In this document: positions 15,762 to 25,031 of the stretch, one piece after another | Numbering within the stretch: position 1 is the first letter of the stretch | Layout of the letters: each line of letters begins with the position of its first letter | NCBI GenBank assembly: GCA_964369165.1 | Contig: CAYJFE010000030.1 | Span: forward strand, 1-27,954 | Source: CAYJAZ01 sp964369165 | Lineage (GTDB): Bacteria; Desulfobacterota; Desulfovibrionia; Desulfovibrionales; Desulfovibrionaceae | Direction of reading: 5' to 3' | Length of the DNA: 27,954 bases | Position numbers and translations under genes: made by a program | The notes under the pieces: model-generated | Told to the model about the DNA's origin: nothing | What the model saw: the letters and a program-made list of their open reading frames with translations, nothing else | Databases searched by the model: none

Positions 15762-17825
15762 ATGTCGAACAATTGGGAAACTCAACGTACATTTGCATTG
15801 GTAGGTACCGGAGGCTGCGGTAAAACTTCAATAGCCGAAATGCTTCTTTACAACACAAACTGCATAGACAGACTCGGTTCAGTTGAAGCTGGTAGCACTG
15901 CACTTGATTATGAGCCAGAAGAAGTAAAAAGAGGCGCGTCTATACAGCCCGGTTTTGCTACTTGGGTGTACAATAAAAATCGTCACTTTATGATAGATAT
16001 TCCAGGTGACAGCAACTTTAGCGGCGACATTGACTATTTACTCCAAGGTGTAGACAGCGTTATTCTTACACTTGATGCCGTTGACGGTGTGCGCCCGCTC
16101 ACAAAGAAAATTTGGCAAAGTGTGCGCAATCTTGAATTGCCTGCAATCGCTTTTATCAATAAATTAGATAGAGATAGAGCGCAATTTGATGCCGCCATCC
16201 AAGGACTTAATATGTCCTTAGGCGCGCGTGCCCTTATTCTTTATATGCCTATTATTGAAGATGAAAAATATGTTGGTTATATAGATACTTGCAATCAAAA
16301 AGCCTATTATTTTGAAAATGATAAGTTAGTTGAGAAACCTATTCCAGCTGATTTAGAAGACGAAGCAATTCTTATCCGTGATACCAATAGAGAAAATATT
16401 GCTGAAACAGACGAAGAACTTATGGAAAAATATCTTGAAGAAGGTATTTTGAGCGATGAAGACATCAAAAAAGGCTTACGCATTGGCGTTATGAATGGCG
16501 AGCTTCTTCCTGTGTTTATTGGTTCTGCCCTTGAAAATAAAGGTGGACTTGAACTTTTGCGAGGCATTGAAGATATGCTTCCATCTGCCAAAGAAAGAGC
16601 TGCATTTTTATCAGAAGAAGCAGAAGAAAGAGCTTCAAGCCCTGACGAAGCTGCTTCTTGCTTTGTTTTCAAAACAATTGCCGATCCATTTGCTGGCCAA
16701 CTCACCATGATTCGCGTTCTTTCAGGCACAATTTCTTCTGAATCTATATTAAAAAATATGCAAACTGAAGAAAATGAACGCTTCACAAGCTTAGCCTATC
16801 TTACAGGAAAAAATCAGACGCCTTGCAAAGATACGCTCTATCCTGGCGCAATAGTAGCCGTTGCAAAATTGAAAAATACGCACACAGGCGAAACTTTAGC
16901 CGACGAAAAAGCTCCATTTAGCTTGGCTCTTCCAACCTTGCCAACACAAATGATTACCTTTGCTCTTGCTTCAAAAGAAAAGGGCGAAGAAGATAAAGTT
17001 TATGCGGCTGTTCAAAAACTGCTCGAAGAAGATATCACCCTAAAACTCGAAAGAGATGAAGAAACTGGTGACACACTCCTTTCAGGCATGGGGCAATTAC
17101 ATATCGAACTTTCTGTTGAAAAAGCAAAAAGACGTTCTAAGGTAGAAATACTTCTCAAAACACCCAAAATTCCTTATCGTGAAGCTGTGCGCGGATCTGC
17201 AACAGTGCAAGGAAGGCATAAAAAACAATCTGGTGGCCGTGGTCAATTCGGCGATTGCCATATAGAAATGTCGGCTCTACCTCGTGGCGGCGGTTATGAA
17301 TTTGAAGATGCTATCGTTGGCGGCGCAATTCCTCGCACCTATATTCCTGCTATTGACAAGGGTATACAAGAATCTGCGCGCCGTGGTTTCTTAGCTGGCT
17401 ACCCTGTAGTAGACTTTAAAGTGCGCCTCTTTGACGGCTCATACCACGATGTTGACTCTTCAGAAATGGCCTTCAAATTAGCTGGCTCTATTGCTTTCAA
17501 AAAAGCTATGGAAACATTGAAAGTTGTCTTGTTAGAACCGATTGCGCTTATCACTATCTCAGTACCTGACAGTTATATGGGTGATGTGATAGGTGATTTA
17601 TCTTCACGTCGAGGCAAAGTTTTAGGCTCTGATTCAGTGGCTGGCATTACAGAAATTAAAGCGCACGTGGCAATGTCAGAAGTATTGCGTTATGCGCCGG
17701 ATCTTCGCTCTATGACAGGCGGACAAGGGCTCTTTACTATGGAATTTGACCATTATGAAGAAGCTCCACAAGCCATTGCGGATAAAGTTATAGCTGAATA
17801 CCAAGCAAATAAAAATGACGAATAA
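15762..17825 (+). CDS. EF-G-like translational GTPase (divergent paralogue)
   Basis: A 687-residue GTPase with the full EF-G domain order: G domain, domain II, and domains III-V with GGRGQFGDCHIEM, IPAIDKGIQESARRG and SSRRGKVLG. The P-loop is GTGGCGKT (15-22) and NKLD gives base recognition. The switch regions differ from standard EF-G. Switch I reads RGASI instead of RGITI (Ser60 for Thr), and switch II reads DIPGDSNF instead of DTPGHVDF, so Asp83 replaces the catalytic His. This marks it as an EF-G-2 type paralogue rather than the main translocase, and its GTP hydrolysis may be slow or triggered differently. No tuf, rpsL or rpsG gene is nearby, also unlike fusA. It is followed 14 bases later by the SLOG-like gene. 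Confidence 0.88.
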   Translation: MSNNWETQRTFALVGTGGCGKTSIAEMLLYNTNCIDRLGSVEAGSTALDYEPEEVKRGASIQPGFATWVYNKNRHFMIDIPGDSNFSGDIDYLLQGVDSVILTLDAVDGVRPLTKKIWQSVRNLELPAIAFINKLDRDRAQFDAAIQGLNMSLGARALILYMPIIEDEKYVGYIDTCNQKAYYFENDKLVEKPIPADLEDEAILIRDTNRENIAETDEELMEKYLEEGILSDEDIKKGLRIGVMNGELLPVFIGSALENKGGLELLRGIEDMLPSAKERAAFLSEEAEERASSPDEAASCFVFKTIADPFAGQLTMIRVLSGTISSESILKNMQTEENERFTSLAYLTGKNQTPCKDTLYPGAIVAVAKLKNTHTGETLADEKAPFSLALPTLPTQMITFALASKEKGEEDKVYAAVQKLLEEDITLKLERDEETGDTLLSGMGQLHIELSVEKAKRRSKVEILLKTPKIPYREAVRGSATVQGRHKKQSGGRGQFGDCHIEMSALPRGGGYEFEDAIVGGAIPRTYIPAIDKGIQESARRGFLAGYPVVDFKVRLFDGSYHDVDSSEMAFKLAGSIAFKKAMETLKVVLLEPIALITISVPDSYMGDVIGDLSSRRGKVLGSDSVAGITEIKAHVAMSEVLRYAPDLRSMTGGQGLFTMEFDHYEEAPQAIADKVIAEYQANKNDE

Positions 17826-17839
17826 AAAGGAAAATAAAG

Positions 17840-18394
17840 ATGTTAAATCCTGCTAAAACAGTAATATACAGTGGCGGAGCTGCTGGCACAGAACAATTCT
17901 TTGGCGAACAAGCTGAAATTTTTGGCATTGAAGAAGTGAACTTCACCTTTGAAGGCCATCAAAGCGAAAGAAGCCGTGGGCAACGCTTTTTGACAAGTGA
18001 TGAGCTCGCAATGAAAGACGTGAGCATTACCTATGTTGCAAAAATCATGGGGCGCGAATATTCAAGAGCACCACTTTTTAGAAAAGTTTTGCAATCAATC
18101 TGCTGGCAAATTTCAAGCGGTGAAGAAATTATTGTTGTAGGTTCTATTCAGCCTGACAACACAGTAAAAGGCGGAACAGGTTGGGGCGCGGAATACGCAA
18201 AAATTTGCAATAAGCCTCTTTTAGTTTTCGACCAAGAAAAAGATGCTTGGTATCGTTGGGAAAAAGAAGCCTTTGTGAAAGAGGATAAACCACAAATCCA
18301 GTCAAGCCACTTTGCCGCAACTGGCACACGTTTCTTAGAAGAAAATGGAAAAAAAGCCATTAAAGAGCTTTTTGCAAATTCTTTTGCGAAGTAA
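17840..18394 (+). CDS. SLOG-like Rossmann-fold protein of unknown role
   Basis: A 184-residue soluble protein. Two glycine-rich stretches, YSGGAAGTE (residues 10-18) and KGGTGWGAEYAK (about 113-124), sit where SLOG/YpsA-like and molybdenum-carrier-like proteins bind nucleotides, and the second is followed by the strand KPLLVFDQE, as in that fold. An Arg/Ser segment (GHQSERSRGQRF) could be a phosphate-binding site. Family placement is from pattern only, and I cannot name a ligand. An AAGGAAA ribosome site and a 14-base gap place it in an operon with the EF-G-like GTPase, though a functional tie is only suggested by position. Repeat copy B follows directly. Confidence 0.55.
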   Translation: MLNPAKTVIYSGGAAGTEQFFGEQAEIFGIEEVNFTFEGHQSERSRGQRFLTSDELAMKDVSITYVAKIMGREYSRAPLFRKVLQSICWQISSGEEIIVVGSIQPDNTVKGGTGWGAEYAKICNKPLLVFDQEKDAWYRWEKEAFVKEDKPQIQSSHFAATGTRFLEENGKKAIKELFANSFAK

Positions 18395-18406
18395 TTATTA
18401 AAATCA

Positions 18407-18535
18407 TTGAGGGGGAAGAACCAAACTTTAGCGAACGAAGCATTTTCCACGCAAGATGCGAGTGAGGATTTTGTGCTAGCAGCCAAAATCTTTACGATAA
18501 ATGTCAAAGTTAGGTTTTCCCCCTCAAACTCCCCC
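18407..18535 (+). repeat. dispersed two-hairpin repeat, copy B, bracketed by inverted G/C-rich arms
   Basis: The core spans 18426-18494. Hairpin 1 is GCATTTT (18440-18446), loop CCACGC, AAGATGC (18453-18459). Hairpin 2 is GATTTTG, T, GCT, AGC, AGC, CAAAATC (18467-18490). The core lies between TTGAGGGGGAAGAACC (18407-18422) and GGTTTTCCCCCTCAA (18513-18527), inverted copies with one extra base. The latter plus ACTCCCCC (to 18535) is the reverse complement of the left arm region upstream of dnaE (1090-1110). Confidence 0.75.
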
Positions 18536-18605
18536 ATCTCCTTACAAACTTTTCAAACTATTAAACTTGTGTAAATGCAACGAACATATCTTTATTATTA
18601 AAACC

Positions 18606-19688
18606 ATGAACTCAAAAAAAACAATCGAATTTCACCATAAAGGCTCTTCTCTTTTTTTAGGAGGGTCACACCCTGTGCGCGTGCAAAGCATGACAAATAC
18701 AAAAACACATGATATTGAAGCAAGTTGCGCACAAATTGAGGAATTAACAAAAGCTGGCTGTGAACTTGTGCGCCTTGCCGTGCCTGACGATAGAGCTGCA
18801 AAAGCCCTCAAAAAGATTAATGATTTCTCCCCTATTCCTCTTATTGCCGATATCCATTTTGATTATCGACTTGCAATAAAAGCTCTTGAAGCTGGTTTTT
18901 CAGGTCTACGCATAAATCCTGGTAATATAGGTAATGATAAAAATATTGATATTTTAGCTGATTGCGCCAATCAACACAAAGCCGTCATTCGTGTAGGCGT
19001 AAATTCTGGCTCAGTAGAAAAATCTATATTGCAAAAATATGGCCGTCCAAGCCCACAGGCCTTGGTTGAAAGTGCGCTCTATCACGTCAATCTTTTAGAA
19101 AAAAGAAATTTCACAAATATAAAAATTTCCTTGAAGTCAAGCTCTGTAGTTGAATGCATTGAAGCCTATAAAGAAATTGACAAAAAAACTAATTATCCTT
19201 TACATATAGGCATCACAGAAGCAGGCACAAAATTTCGCGGCACTATTTATTCTGCTGTAGGCATTGGCTCTCTACTTTCTCAAGGCATTGGCAATACTTT
19301 AAGAGTTTCTTTAACGGCAGATCCAGTTGAAGAAATTAAAGTTGCCTATGAAATTTTGAAAGCTTTAGAATTACGCGCGAAAGGTGTTGAAATCATTTCA
19401 TGTCCAACCTGCGGCAGAACGGAAGTCGATTTGATTGGACTTGCAGAAAAAATAGAAAAATTGTATAAGGACTCTTCAGTCAATCTTAAAATTGCGGTAA
19501 TGGGCTGCGTTGTCAATGGACCAGGTGAAGCAAAAGAAGCGGATATTGGCATTGCAGGCGGAAAAGGCAAGGGTCTTATCTTTAAAAAAGGGCAAGTAAT
19601 TCATAGCGTGCCCGAAAGTGAACTCTTTGAACTTTTCACGCAAGAAGTAGATAAACTTATACAAGAAAAACAAGACACTAAGGATTAA
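18606..19688 (+). CDS. ispG: 4-hydroxy-3-methylbut-2-en-1-yl diphosphate synthase
   Basis: IspG (GcpE) makes HMBPP from MEcPP, the penultimate step of the MEP isoprenoid pathway, using a [4Fe-4S] cluster. The 360-residue length is typical of the two-domain bacterial enzyme. The TIM-barrel half has VRVQSMTNTKT, PLIADIHFDYRLA and RINPGNIG. The cluster ligands are in ISCPTCGRTEVD and VMGCVVNGPGEAKEADIG. I start at ATG 18606 (MNSKKTIEF); the frame is open to 18501, but that extension is repeat-derived and unlike IspG. The ribosome site is weak. The gene begins the ispG-to-dxs run, which encodes three isoprenoid enzymes. Confidence 0.96.
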   Translation: MNSKKTIEFHHKGSSLFLGGSHPVRVQSMTNTKTHDIEASCAQIEELTKAGCELVRLAVPDDRAAKALKKINDFSPIPLIADIHFDYRLAIKALEAGFSGLRINPGNIGNDKNIDILADCANQHKAVIRVGVNSGSVEKSILQKYGRPSPQALVESALYHVNLLEKRNFTNIKISLKSSSVVECIEAYKEIDKKTNYPLHIGITEAGTKFRGTIYSAVGIGSLLSQGIGNTLRVSLTADPVEEIKVAYEILKALELRAKGVEIISCPTCGRTEVDLIGLAEKIEKLYKDSSVNLKIAVMGCVVNGPGEAKEADIGIAGGKGKGLIFKKGQVIHSVPESELFELFTQEVDKLIQEKQDTKD

Positions 19689-19691
19689 ATC

Positions 19692-21419
19692 ATGCTTTAT
19701 TCAAAATATTATATCCCAACTCTCAAAGAAGCCCCAAACGATGCCGAAGTAATCAGCCATAAACTTCTTCTTCGTGCAGGAATGATACGCAAACTTTCTT
19801 CTGGCATCTATTCTTGGTTGCCTCTTGGCCTAAAAACCCTTGAAAAAGCTGCAAATATTGTGCGAAAAGAAATGAATAAGGAAGACGCACTCGAAGTTTT
19901 GCTTCCTGCTGTCCAGCCTGCTGATTTATGGATTGAATCTGAGCGCTGGCAATATTATGGAAAAGAATTGCTCCGCTTCAAAGATAGGCACGACAGAGAT
20001 TTTTGCCTAGGGCCTACGCATGAAGAAGTCATGACAGATTTAATCCGCCACGAAATTCGCTCATACAAGCAATTACCTGTAAATCTTTATCAAATTCAAA
20101 CAAAATTTAGGGACGAAATTCGCCCTCGCTTCGGCCTTATGCGTGGCCGTGAATTTATTATGAAAGATGCCTATTCTTTCGACACAAATGACGCAAATGC
20201 TGATATTTCTTATGGAAAAATGCGCTCTGCTTACAATGCAATTTTTTCAAATATGGCTTTGAATTATCGCATGGTTGAAGCTGATTCTGGCTCAATTGGC
20301 GGTTCATTCTCGCACGAATTTATGGTGCTTGCACAAACTGGCGAAGACACAATTGCTTCATGCACGGCACATCCAAAATGCCAATGGGCATCAAATACTG
20401 AGCGTTCACAAATTGTTTTTAATGGGGAAGAAACAAAGGAAACCTGCCCTTATTATGAAGAAGTAAGCACGCCAAATGCGCACACAATTGAAGAAATTTG
20501 CGCTATGATGCAAGTAAAGCCAGAGGATACCATCAAAACACTTATCCTTGTGGCTGATGAAAAAATATTTGCAGTATTAATCCGTGGCGACAGGGAAATG
20601 AATATAATCAAAGTGAAAAATATGCTAGACGCCAAAGAAGTTCGCATGGCTTTTGCGCACGAAGTGGAAGAAGCAACTAAAGCAAAAGTTGGCTTTGCAG
20701 GGCCTGTTGAACTTACTATTCCTGTCTATGCGGACAATGAACTTATGACAAAAACAGGCTATGTTGTTGGCGCGAATAAGTCAGACACACATTATAAAAA
20801 TGTCGACTTAAAAAGAGATTGCACAATAACAAAATTCCACGATTTACGCCTCATTACTGAAGGCGACTCTTGCCCTCTTTGTCAAGCACCAATCCGCTTA
20901 GAGCGCGGCATTGAAGTTGGGCATATATTCAAATTAGGCACAAAATATTCAGAAAAATTGCAAGCAAAGTATATCGACGAAAATGGCCAAGAAAATCTTA
21001 TGATTATGGGTTGCTATGGCATTGGAGTTTCACGCGTTGTGGCTGCTTGCATTGAGCAAAATCACGATGATTACGGTATTGCCTTCCCTCCTCCTCTTGC
21101 GCCATTTGACATTGCTCTTCTCAATCTTGATATTGAAAATGATGAAGTAAATCAAAAAGCTGGAGAAATTTATGCCTATTTGCAATCAAAAGGTTACGAT
21201 GTACTTTACGACGAAAGAAAAGAAAGAGCTGGCATCAAATTTAAAGATGCTGATTTAATTGGTATTCCTGTTCAAATCATTGTAGGTTCAAAGAATTTGA
21301 AAAATAATTCCATTGAAGTAAAAAACCGCAAAACAAATGAAAAACAAAGCCTTCAAGCCGACACTTTCACAAATGATTTTGAAGCCTTCTATCAAGATGT
21401 TATAAAATCTTGGGCTTAG
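19692..21419 (+). CDS. proS: prolyl-tRNA synthetase
   Basis: Class II aminoacyl-tRNA synthetase that charges tRNA-Pro. At 575 residues it is the bacterial form with the editing (INS) domain between motifs 2 and 3, close to the 572 of E. coli. Visible signatures are GLKTLEKAANIVRKEM, LGPTHEEVMTDL, QTKFRDEIRPRFGLMRGREF (motif 2), the editing region about 230-400, and GCYGIGVSRVVAACIEQ (motif 3). The anticodon-binding domain ends the protein (GYDVLYDERKERAGIKFKDA). It begins 3 bases after ispG and ends 1 base before xseA, so the three are surely cotranscribed. Confidence 0.97.
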   Translation: MLYSKYYIPTLKEAPNDAEVISHKLLLRAGMIRKLSSGIYSWLPLGLKTLEKAANIVRKEMNKEDALEVLLPAVQPADLWIESERWQYYGKELLRFKDRHDRDFCLGPTHEEVMTDLIRHEIRSYKQLPVNLYQIQTKFRDEIRPRFGLMRGREFIMKDAYSFDTNDANADISYGKMRSAYNAIFSNMALNYRMVEADSGSIGGSFSHEFMVLAQTGEDTIASCTAHPKCQWASNTERSQIVFNGEETKETCPYYEEVSTPNAHTIEEICAMMQVKPEDTIKTLILVADEKIFAVLIRGDREMNIIKVKNMLDAKEVRMAFAHEVEEATKAKVGFAGPVELTIPVYADNELMTKTGYVVGANKSDTHYKNVDLKRDCTITKFHDLRLITEGDSCPLCQAPIRLERGIEVGHIFKLGTKYSEKLQAKYIDENGQENLMIMGCYGIGVSRVVAACIEQNHDDYGIAFPPPLAPFDIALLNLDIENDEVNQKAGEIYAYLQSKGYDVLYDERKERAGIKFKDADLIGIPVQIIVGSKNLKNNSIEVKNRKTNEKQSLQADTFTNDFEAFYQDVIKSWA

Positions 21420-21420
21420 T

Positions 21421-22866
21421 ATGCAAGAGGAGATTGCAAGACATAGAGAAAAGCAAGCGCACACGCGTGTTCACTCTGTTTCTGAGCTCACGCAAGTTAT
21501 CAAGCGAACGCTCGAACACTCCTTTCCCTACGTGTGGGTGAAGGGTGAAGTAACGAATCTTTCGCGCGCAAGCTCTGGGCATATCTACTTTTCTTTGAAA
21601 GATGAGAATGCACTCTTGCCTTGTGTCTGGTATAGGCATCAACAAAAAGATATTACATTTGACCCTCTTACAGGCGAAGTTTTCGATGAACCACTCCCTT
21701 CTTTAGCAAAAACTTTAGAACATGGAGCAGCAATGCTTTTTGCTGGCTCTCTCAATGTTTATCCGCCAAGAGGAGCTTATCAATTTATTGTGGATAGAGC
21801 TGAAGAAATTGGCCAAGGTAATCTGCATAAGAGATTTGAAAGACTAAAGAAAAAGCTTCATGATTTGGGCTGGTTCGATCAAATCCATAAAAAGACTTTA
21901 CCTCAAAATCCCAAAAAAGTTGCCGTATTGACTTCACCGCAAGGCGCTGTAATCCATGATTTTTGCAGAATTGCAAGCCAATACGGACTTTCAAGCTCCA
22001 TTCGCATCTATCCAATAGCTGTGCAAGGCGCTGAGGCTGTTCCCTCAATAGTGTCGGCTTTTAGCCAAGTAGAGAAAGAAAAATGGGCTGATGTCATCGT
22101 GCTTATTAGAGGCGGCGGATCTTTAGAAGATTTGTGGGCTTTTAATGAAGAAGAAGTTGCGAAGGCTATTTTCAAAGCAAAAACTCCTGTAATTACAGGC
22201 ATTGGGCATCAAGTCGATACAAGCATTGCCGATTATGTGGCAGATGTTTCAGCTGCTACGCCATCGCATGTTGTCAGTCATTTATGGAAAGAGCGTGAAT
22301 TGTATGCGCAATATATTGACGAAGCAGAAGATAGAATTTATCAGGCTTTTAGAAAGTCTTTAAATAAGAAAATTGACTCCTTAGCCTTTAAGGTCAAGCA
22401 TCTCAATATGCTATCTCCGCTCAATAGGTTGAAAATTCAAGAAGAGCTTTTGCAGCAAAAAATTTCAAGACTCTACGCAAGCAAGAAGTTTATGCAAGAA
22501 AAAGAAAATATTTTGAAGCAAAATCTCCATACTTTTCTAGCCTTAAAAAACAATCTTATCACTAAAAAAGAGGATGCTTTCAAACAAAAGCTTCATACTT
22601 TTTTAGGCTTACAAAAAAATCTTATAACAAAACAAGAAAATAAAATAGAGCATTTAAAGGCTCTTTTAGAAGCGCATAATCCCTATATGCCTCTTGAAAA
22701 GGGCTATGCCCTTGCCTATGAGATGAATGAAGAAAAGAAGGAAACACTTCTGACTTCTGCAAATCATTTACTTACAAATTTCAATACTACTAAGAAAATT
22801 GTGCTTGAGTTCAAAGACGGAAAGACTGTATTTGAAACAAATAAAATTGAAAAAATAAATAATTAA
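21421..22866 (+). CDS. xseA: exodeoxyribonuclease VII large subunit
   Basis: Large subunit of exonuclease VII, which degrades single-stranded DNA from both ends together with XseB, encoded two genes downstream. The 481-residue protein has an N-terminal OB-fold (WVKGEVTNLSRASSGHIYFSLKD), the catalytic domain (VAVLTSPQGAVIHDF, IRGGGSLEDLWAFNEE, PVITGIGHQVDTSIAD and AATPSH) and a long C-terminal coiled coil. That coiled coil contains a near-perfect tandem repeat of 22 residues (366-387 and 388-409), each with the pattern KQ-LHTFL-L--NLITK-E. The start at 21421 is 1 base after the proS stop. The protein is somewhat longer than the E. coli one (456), roughly accounted for by the repeat. Confidence 0.95.
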   Translation: MQEEIARHREKQAHTRVHSVSELTQVIKRTLEHSFPYVWVKGEVTNLSRASSGHIYFSLKDENALLPCVWYRHQQKDITFDPLTGEVFDEPLPSLAKTLEHGAAMLFAGSLNVYPPRGAYQFIVDRAEEIGQGNLHKRFERLKKKLHDLGWFDQIHKKTLPQNPKKVAVLTSPQGAVIHDFCRIASQYGLSSSIRIYPIAVQGAEAVPSIVSAFSQVEKEKWADVIVLIRGGGSLEDLWAFNEEEVAKAIFKAKTPVITGIGHQVDTSIADYVADVSAATPSHVVSHLWKERELYAQYIDEAEDRIYQAFRKSLNKKIDSLAFKVKHLNMLSPLNRLKIQEELLQQKISRLYASKKFMQEKENILKQNLHTFLALKNNLITKKEDAFKQKLHTFLGLQKNLITKQENKIEHLKALLEAHNPYMPLEKGYALAYEMNEEKKETLLTSANHLLTNFNTTKKIVLEFKDGKTVFETNKIEKINN

Positions 22867-22884
22867 ATAAAAGGATTATATAGA

Positions 22885-23757
22885 ATGAACAAAACTCTAT
22901 CTTTTGCAAAAGTAATTGCTTTCTCGCTTATTTTTATGATAAGCCAGCTCACAAATGCATTTGCTGCTCCTGAAATTATTATTCCCACACAGGCAGATCA
23001 AGGTTCAGCCTTTAAAATGCAAATTCCTCTTATGGGGCATGAATACAAGAAAATCACTCTTGACTGGCAAGGAAAACATATCCCACTTTACCTTGAAGAT
23101 ATGGGCGATTATCAAAAAGCGGAAATCTTTCTTGCAATGCCTTATGATGCAAAAATTGACCAAAAATTGAAAATTTATTTTGGTAATGAAACTGTTGTGA
23201 AACTCATTAGTCCCATGAAAAAAGCTTTCAGAAAAAGCACTTTGAGTGTTGCGCCAAATTATGTATCACCGCCAAAAGAAGCGCAAAGCCAGATTGAAAA
23301 AGATAGAGCCACAAATAGAAAAGTAATTGCCACTTACAGCATGAAAAATACTATTCAAAACGAACTTGTGCGCCCTGTGCCAGGCATTGTTACTTCAGAA
23401 TACGGAGTGCAAAGAGTCTACAATGGCAATTTGCAATCTGTTCATCGCGGAGTTGACTTTCGTGGCGCAATGGGTACACCAATTTACGCAATTGCCGATG
23501 GCATTGTAGCAACAGCTGAAGGTCAATACTATTTAGGAAATGTTGTTTATTTAGATCATGGGCAAGGCGTCTATTCAATTTATGGGCATATGTCTGATAT
23601 TACAGTACAAAAAGGGGATAAAGTGCTCGCAGGACAGAAAGTAGGTACAGTTGGCTCTACTGGCCGATCAACAGGGCCGCATTTGCACTTGAGCCTCACC
23701 GTGCAAGGCATCAGCATTGATTCGCTTCCTCTTCTAACTATAGAAAGCCCAAAATAA
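22885..23757 (+). CDS. secreted M23 (LytM-type) peptidase
   Basis: A 290-residue secreted peptidoglycan endopeptidase or amidase-activator relative. Residues 1-28 are a signal peptide (basic start, hydrophobic core, likely cleavage after AFA). A beta-rich region follows, then the M23 domain: SEYGVQRVYNG, SVHRGVDFRGAMGTP (zinc His and Asp), YGHMS and GPHLHLSL (HxH). All ligands appear present, so it is probably active in the periplasm. It sits between xseA and xseB, a placement I recall from Desulfovibrio genomes, 18 bases after xseA with an AAGGA site. Confidence 0.88.
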   Translation: MNKTLSFAKVIAFSLIFMISQLTNAFAAPEIIIPTQADQGSAFKMQIPLMGHEYKKITLDWQGKHIPLYLEDMGDYQKAEIFLAMPYDAKIDQKLKIYFGNETVVKLISPMKKAFRKSTLSVAPNYVSPPKEAQSQIEKDRATNRKVIATYSMKNTIQNELVRPVPGIVTSEYGVQRVYNGNLQSVHRGVDFRGAMGTPIYAIADGIVATAEGQYYLGNVVYLDHGQGVYSIYGHMSDITVQKGDKVLAGQKVGTVGSTGRSTGPHLHLSLTVQGISIDSLPLLTIESPK

Positions 23758-23781
23758 ACTACTAAAATAAAAGAGAAATAT

Positions 23782-24009
23782 ATGCCCACAAAGAAAAAAG
23801 AAGAACTCACTTTTGAGCAAAGAATAGAGCGCTTGCAAGAAATTATCACATCACTTGAAAAGGCTGACACTCCACTTGAGGAAAGCCTCAAACTCTATAA
23901 AGAAGGTGTTTTGCAAGCAAAAGCTTCGCAAGAACTTTTAGAAAAAGCCCAGCACGAAATAAAGATATTGCAAGAAAATGAATTGAAAGATTTTCAAATA
24001 ATTGAATAA
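23782..24009 (+). CDS. xseB: exodeoxyribonuclease VII small subunit
   Basis: XseB, 75 residues, the normal size. The typical helical hairpin is visible: LTFEQRIERLQEIITSLEKA, then DTPLEESLKLYKEG, then QASQ-like helix KASQELLEKAQHEI. Several copies bind the long coiled coil of XseA to form the exonuclease VII holoenzyme. It lies 24 bases after the M23 gene with an AGAGAAA ribosome site and 40 bases before ispA. Confidence 0.93.
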   Translation: MPTKKKEELTFEQRIERLQEIITSLEKADTPLEESLKLYKEGVLQAKASQELLEKAQHEIKILQENELKDFQIIE

Positions 24010-24049
24010 AATTTATGCATACTCTATATATTAAGAAAAAGGCAATACG

Positions 24050-25024
24050 ATGACAGACACGCAGAAAAAAGAATTTAAAGATAAAATGCTGCAAACTATA
24101 GAAAAAAAGCTCTTTTCGCTCTATACTATTGAAAACGCTAATTATTCTGAAAATATACATAGTACAAATTTTTTACCTGCCCTAAACTACACTCTTTTAG
24201 CTGGTGGCAAACGTATACGCCCTCTTCTTACACTTTATTTTGCAAAACTTTGTGCTAAAAAAATGAATATTAACTTCATCTTAGAAGATATTCTTCCCAT
24301 AGCCACTGCTCTTGAAATGGTGCACACTTATTCGCTTATTCACGACGATTTGCCAGCTATGGATAATGACGATTTAAGACGCGGAAAGCCAACTTGCCAT
24401 AAAGCTTATGACGAAGCAACGGCTATTTTAGTAGGCGATGCCCTCCTCACCGATGCTTTTACTCTCGCTTCTGAAGTAAATTTTGAAGCAAAATATGTGC
24501 TTGAAGCTATGCGATTTCTATCTAAATGCGCAGGATCACAAGGAATGATTGCGGGACAAATCCTTGATTTGGCAATGGAAAAAAATTCAATGCAATCTCA
24601 AGAAAAATATGCTATAGAAATTCTTAGAGAGATGAATGCCCGAAAAACTGGCGATCTTCTTCTTGCCTCTTGCTATTTGCCGTGCATACTCTATAATGTT
24701 GACAAAGATTTTGCTAAAGATTGCGAAAATTTTGCTTTAAATTTTGGCATAGCTTTTCAAATTACGGACGATATTTTAGATATTATCGGCGATGCTAAAG
24801 TTATGGGAAAACCGCAAGGCTCTGATATACTTCTTGAAAAAACTACATGGCCAAGCCTTCTCGGCCTTGAGAATGCTAAAAAAATGGCAATAGATTATAT
24901 CAATAATGCGCAGATTATTCTTAAAAATTGGCAAAATTCACATTTAGGCAATGAGGAAGACTGCGCGCTGGTTTTAGAAATTTTAACCGATTTATTACAA
25001 TCGCTTAACAAAAGAACAGCATAG
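24050..25024 (+). CDS. ispA: polyprenyl synthetase (farnesyl/geranyl diphosphate synthase)
   Basis: Trans-prenyltransferase of 324 residues that condenses IPP with allylic diphosphates, probably up to farnesyl diphosphate. Both Asp-rich motifs are present: DDLPAMDNDDLRRG (first) and TDDILDIIGD (second), along with GGKRIRPLL and HTYSLIHDD. The two-residue insertion in the first motif (DDxxxxD) is typical of bacterial short-chain synthases. It is slightly longer than E. coli IspA (299), with the excess near the N-terminus. An AAAAAGG site precedes ATG 24050. It lies 7 bases before dxs, consistent with joint isoprenoid supply. Confidence 0.92.
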   Translation: MTDTQKKEFKDKMLQTIEKKLFSLYTIENANYSENIHSTNFLPALNYTLLAGGKRIRPLLTLYFAKLCAKKMNINFILEDILPIATALEMVHTYSLIHDDLPAMDNDDLRRGKPTCHKAYDEATAILVGDALLTDAFTLASEVNFEAKYVLEAMRFLSKCAGSQGMIAGQILDLAMEKNSMQSQEKYAIEILREMNARKTGDLLLASCYLPCILYNVDKDFAKDCENFALNFGIAFQITDDILDIIGDAKVMGKPQGSDILLEKTTWPSLLGLENAKKMAIDYINNAQIILKNWQNSHLGNEEDCALVLEILTDLLQSLNKRTA

Positions 25025-25031
25025 GAAATCT

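Noticed and set aside
18501..18605. Longer ispG start
   Set aside because: The extra 35 codons are repeat and spacer sequence with no IspG similarity; ATG 18606 gives the normal enzyme.
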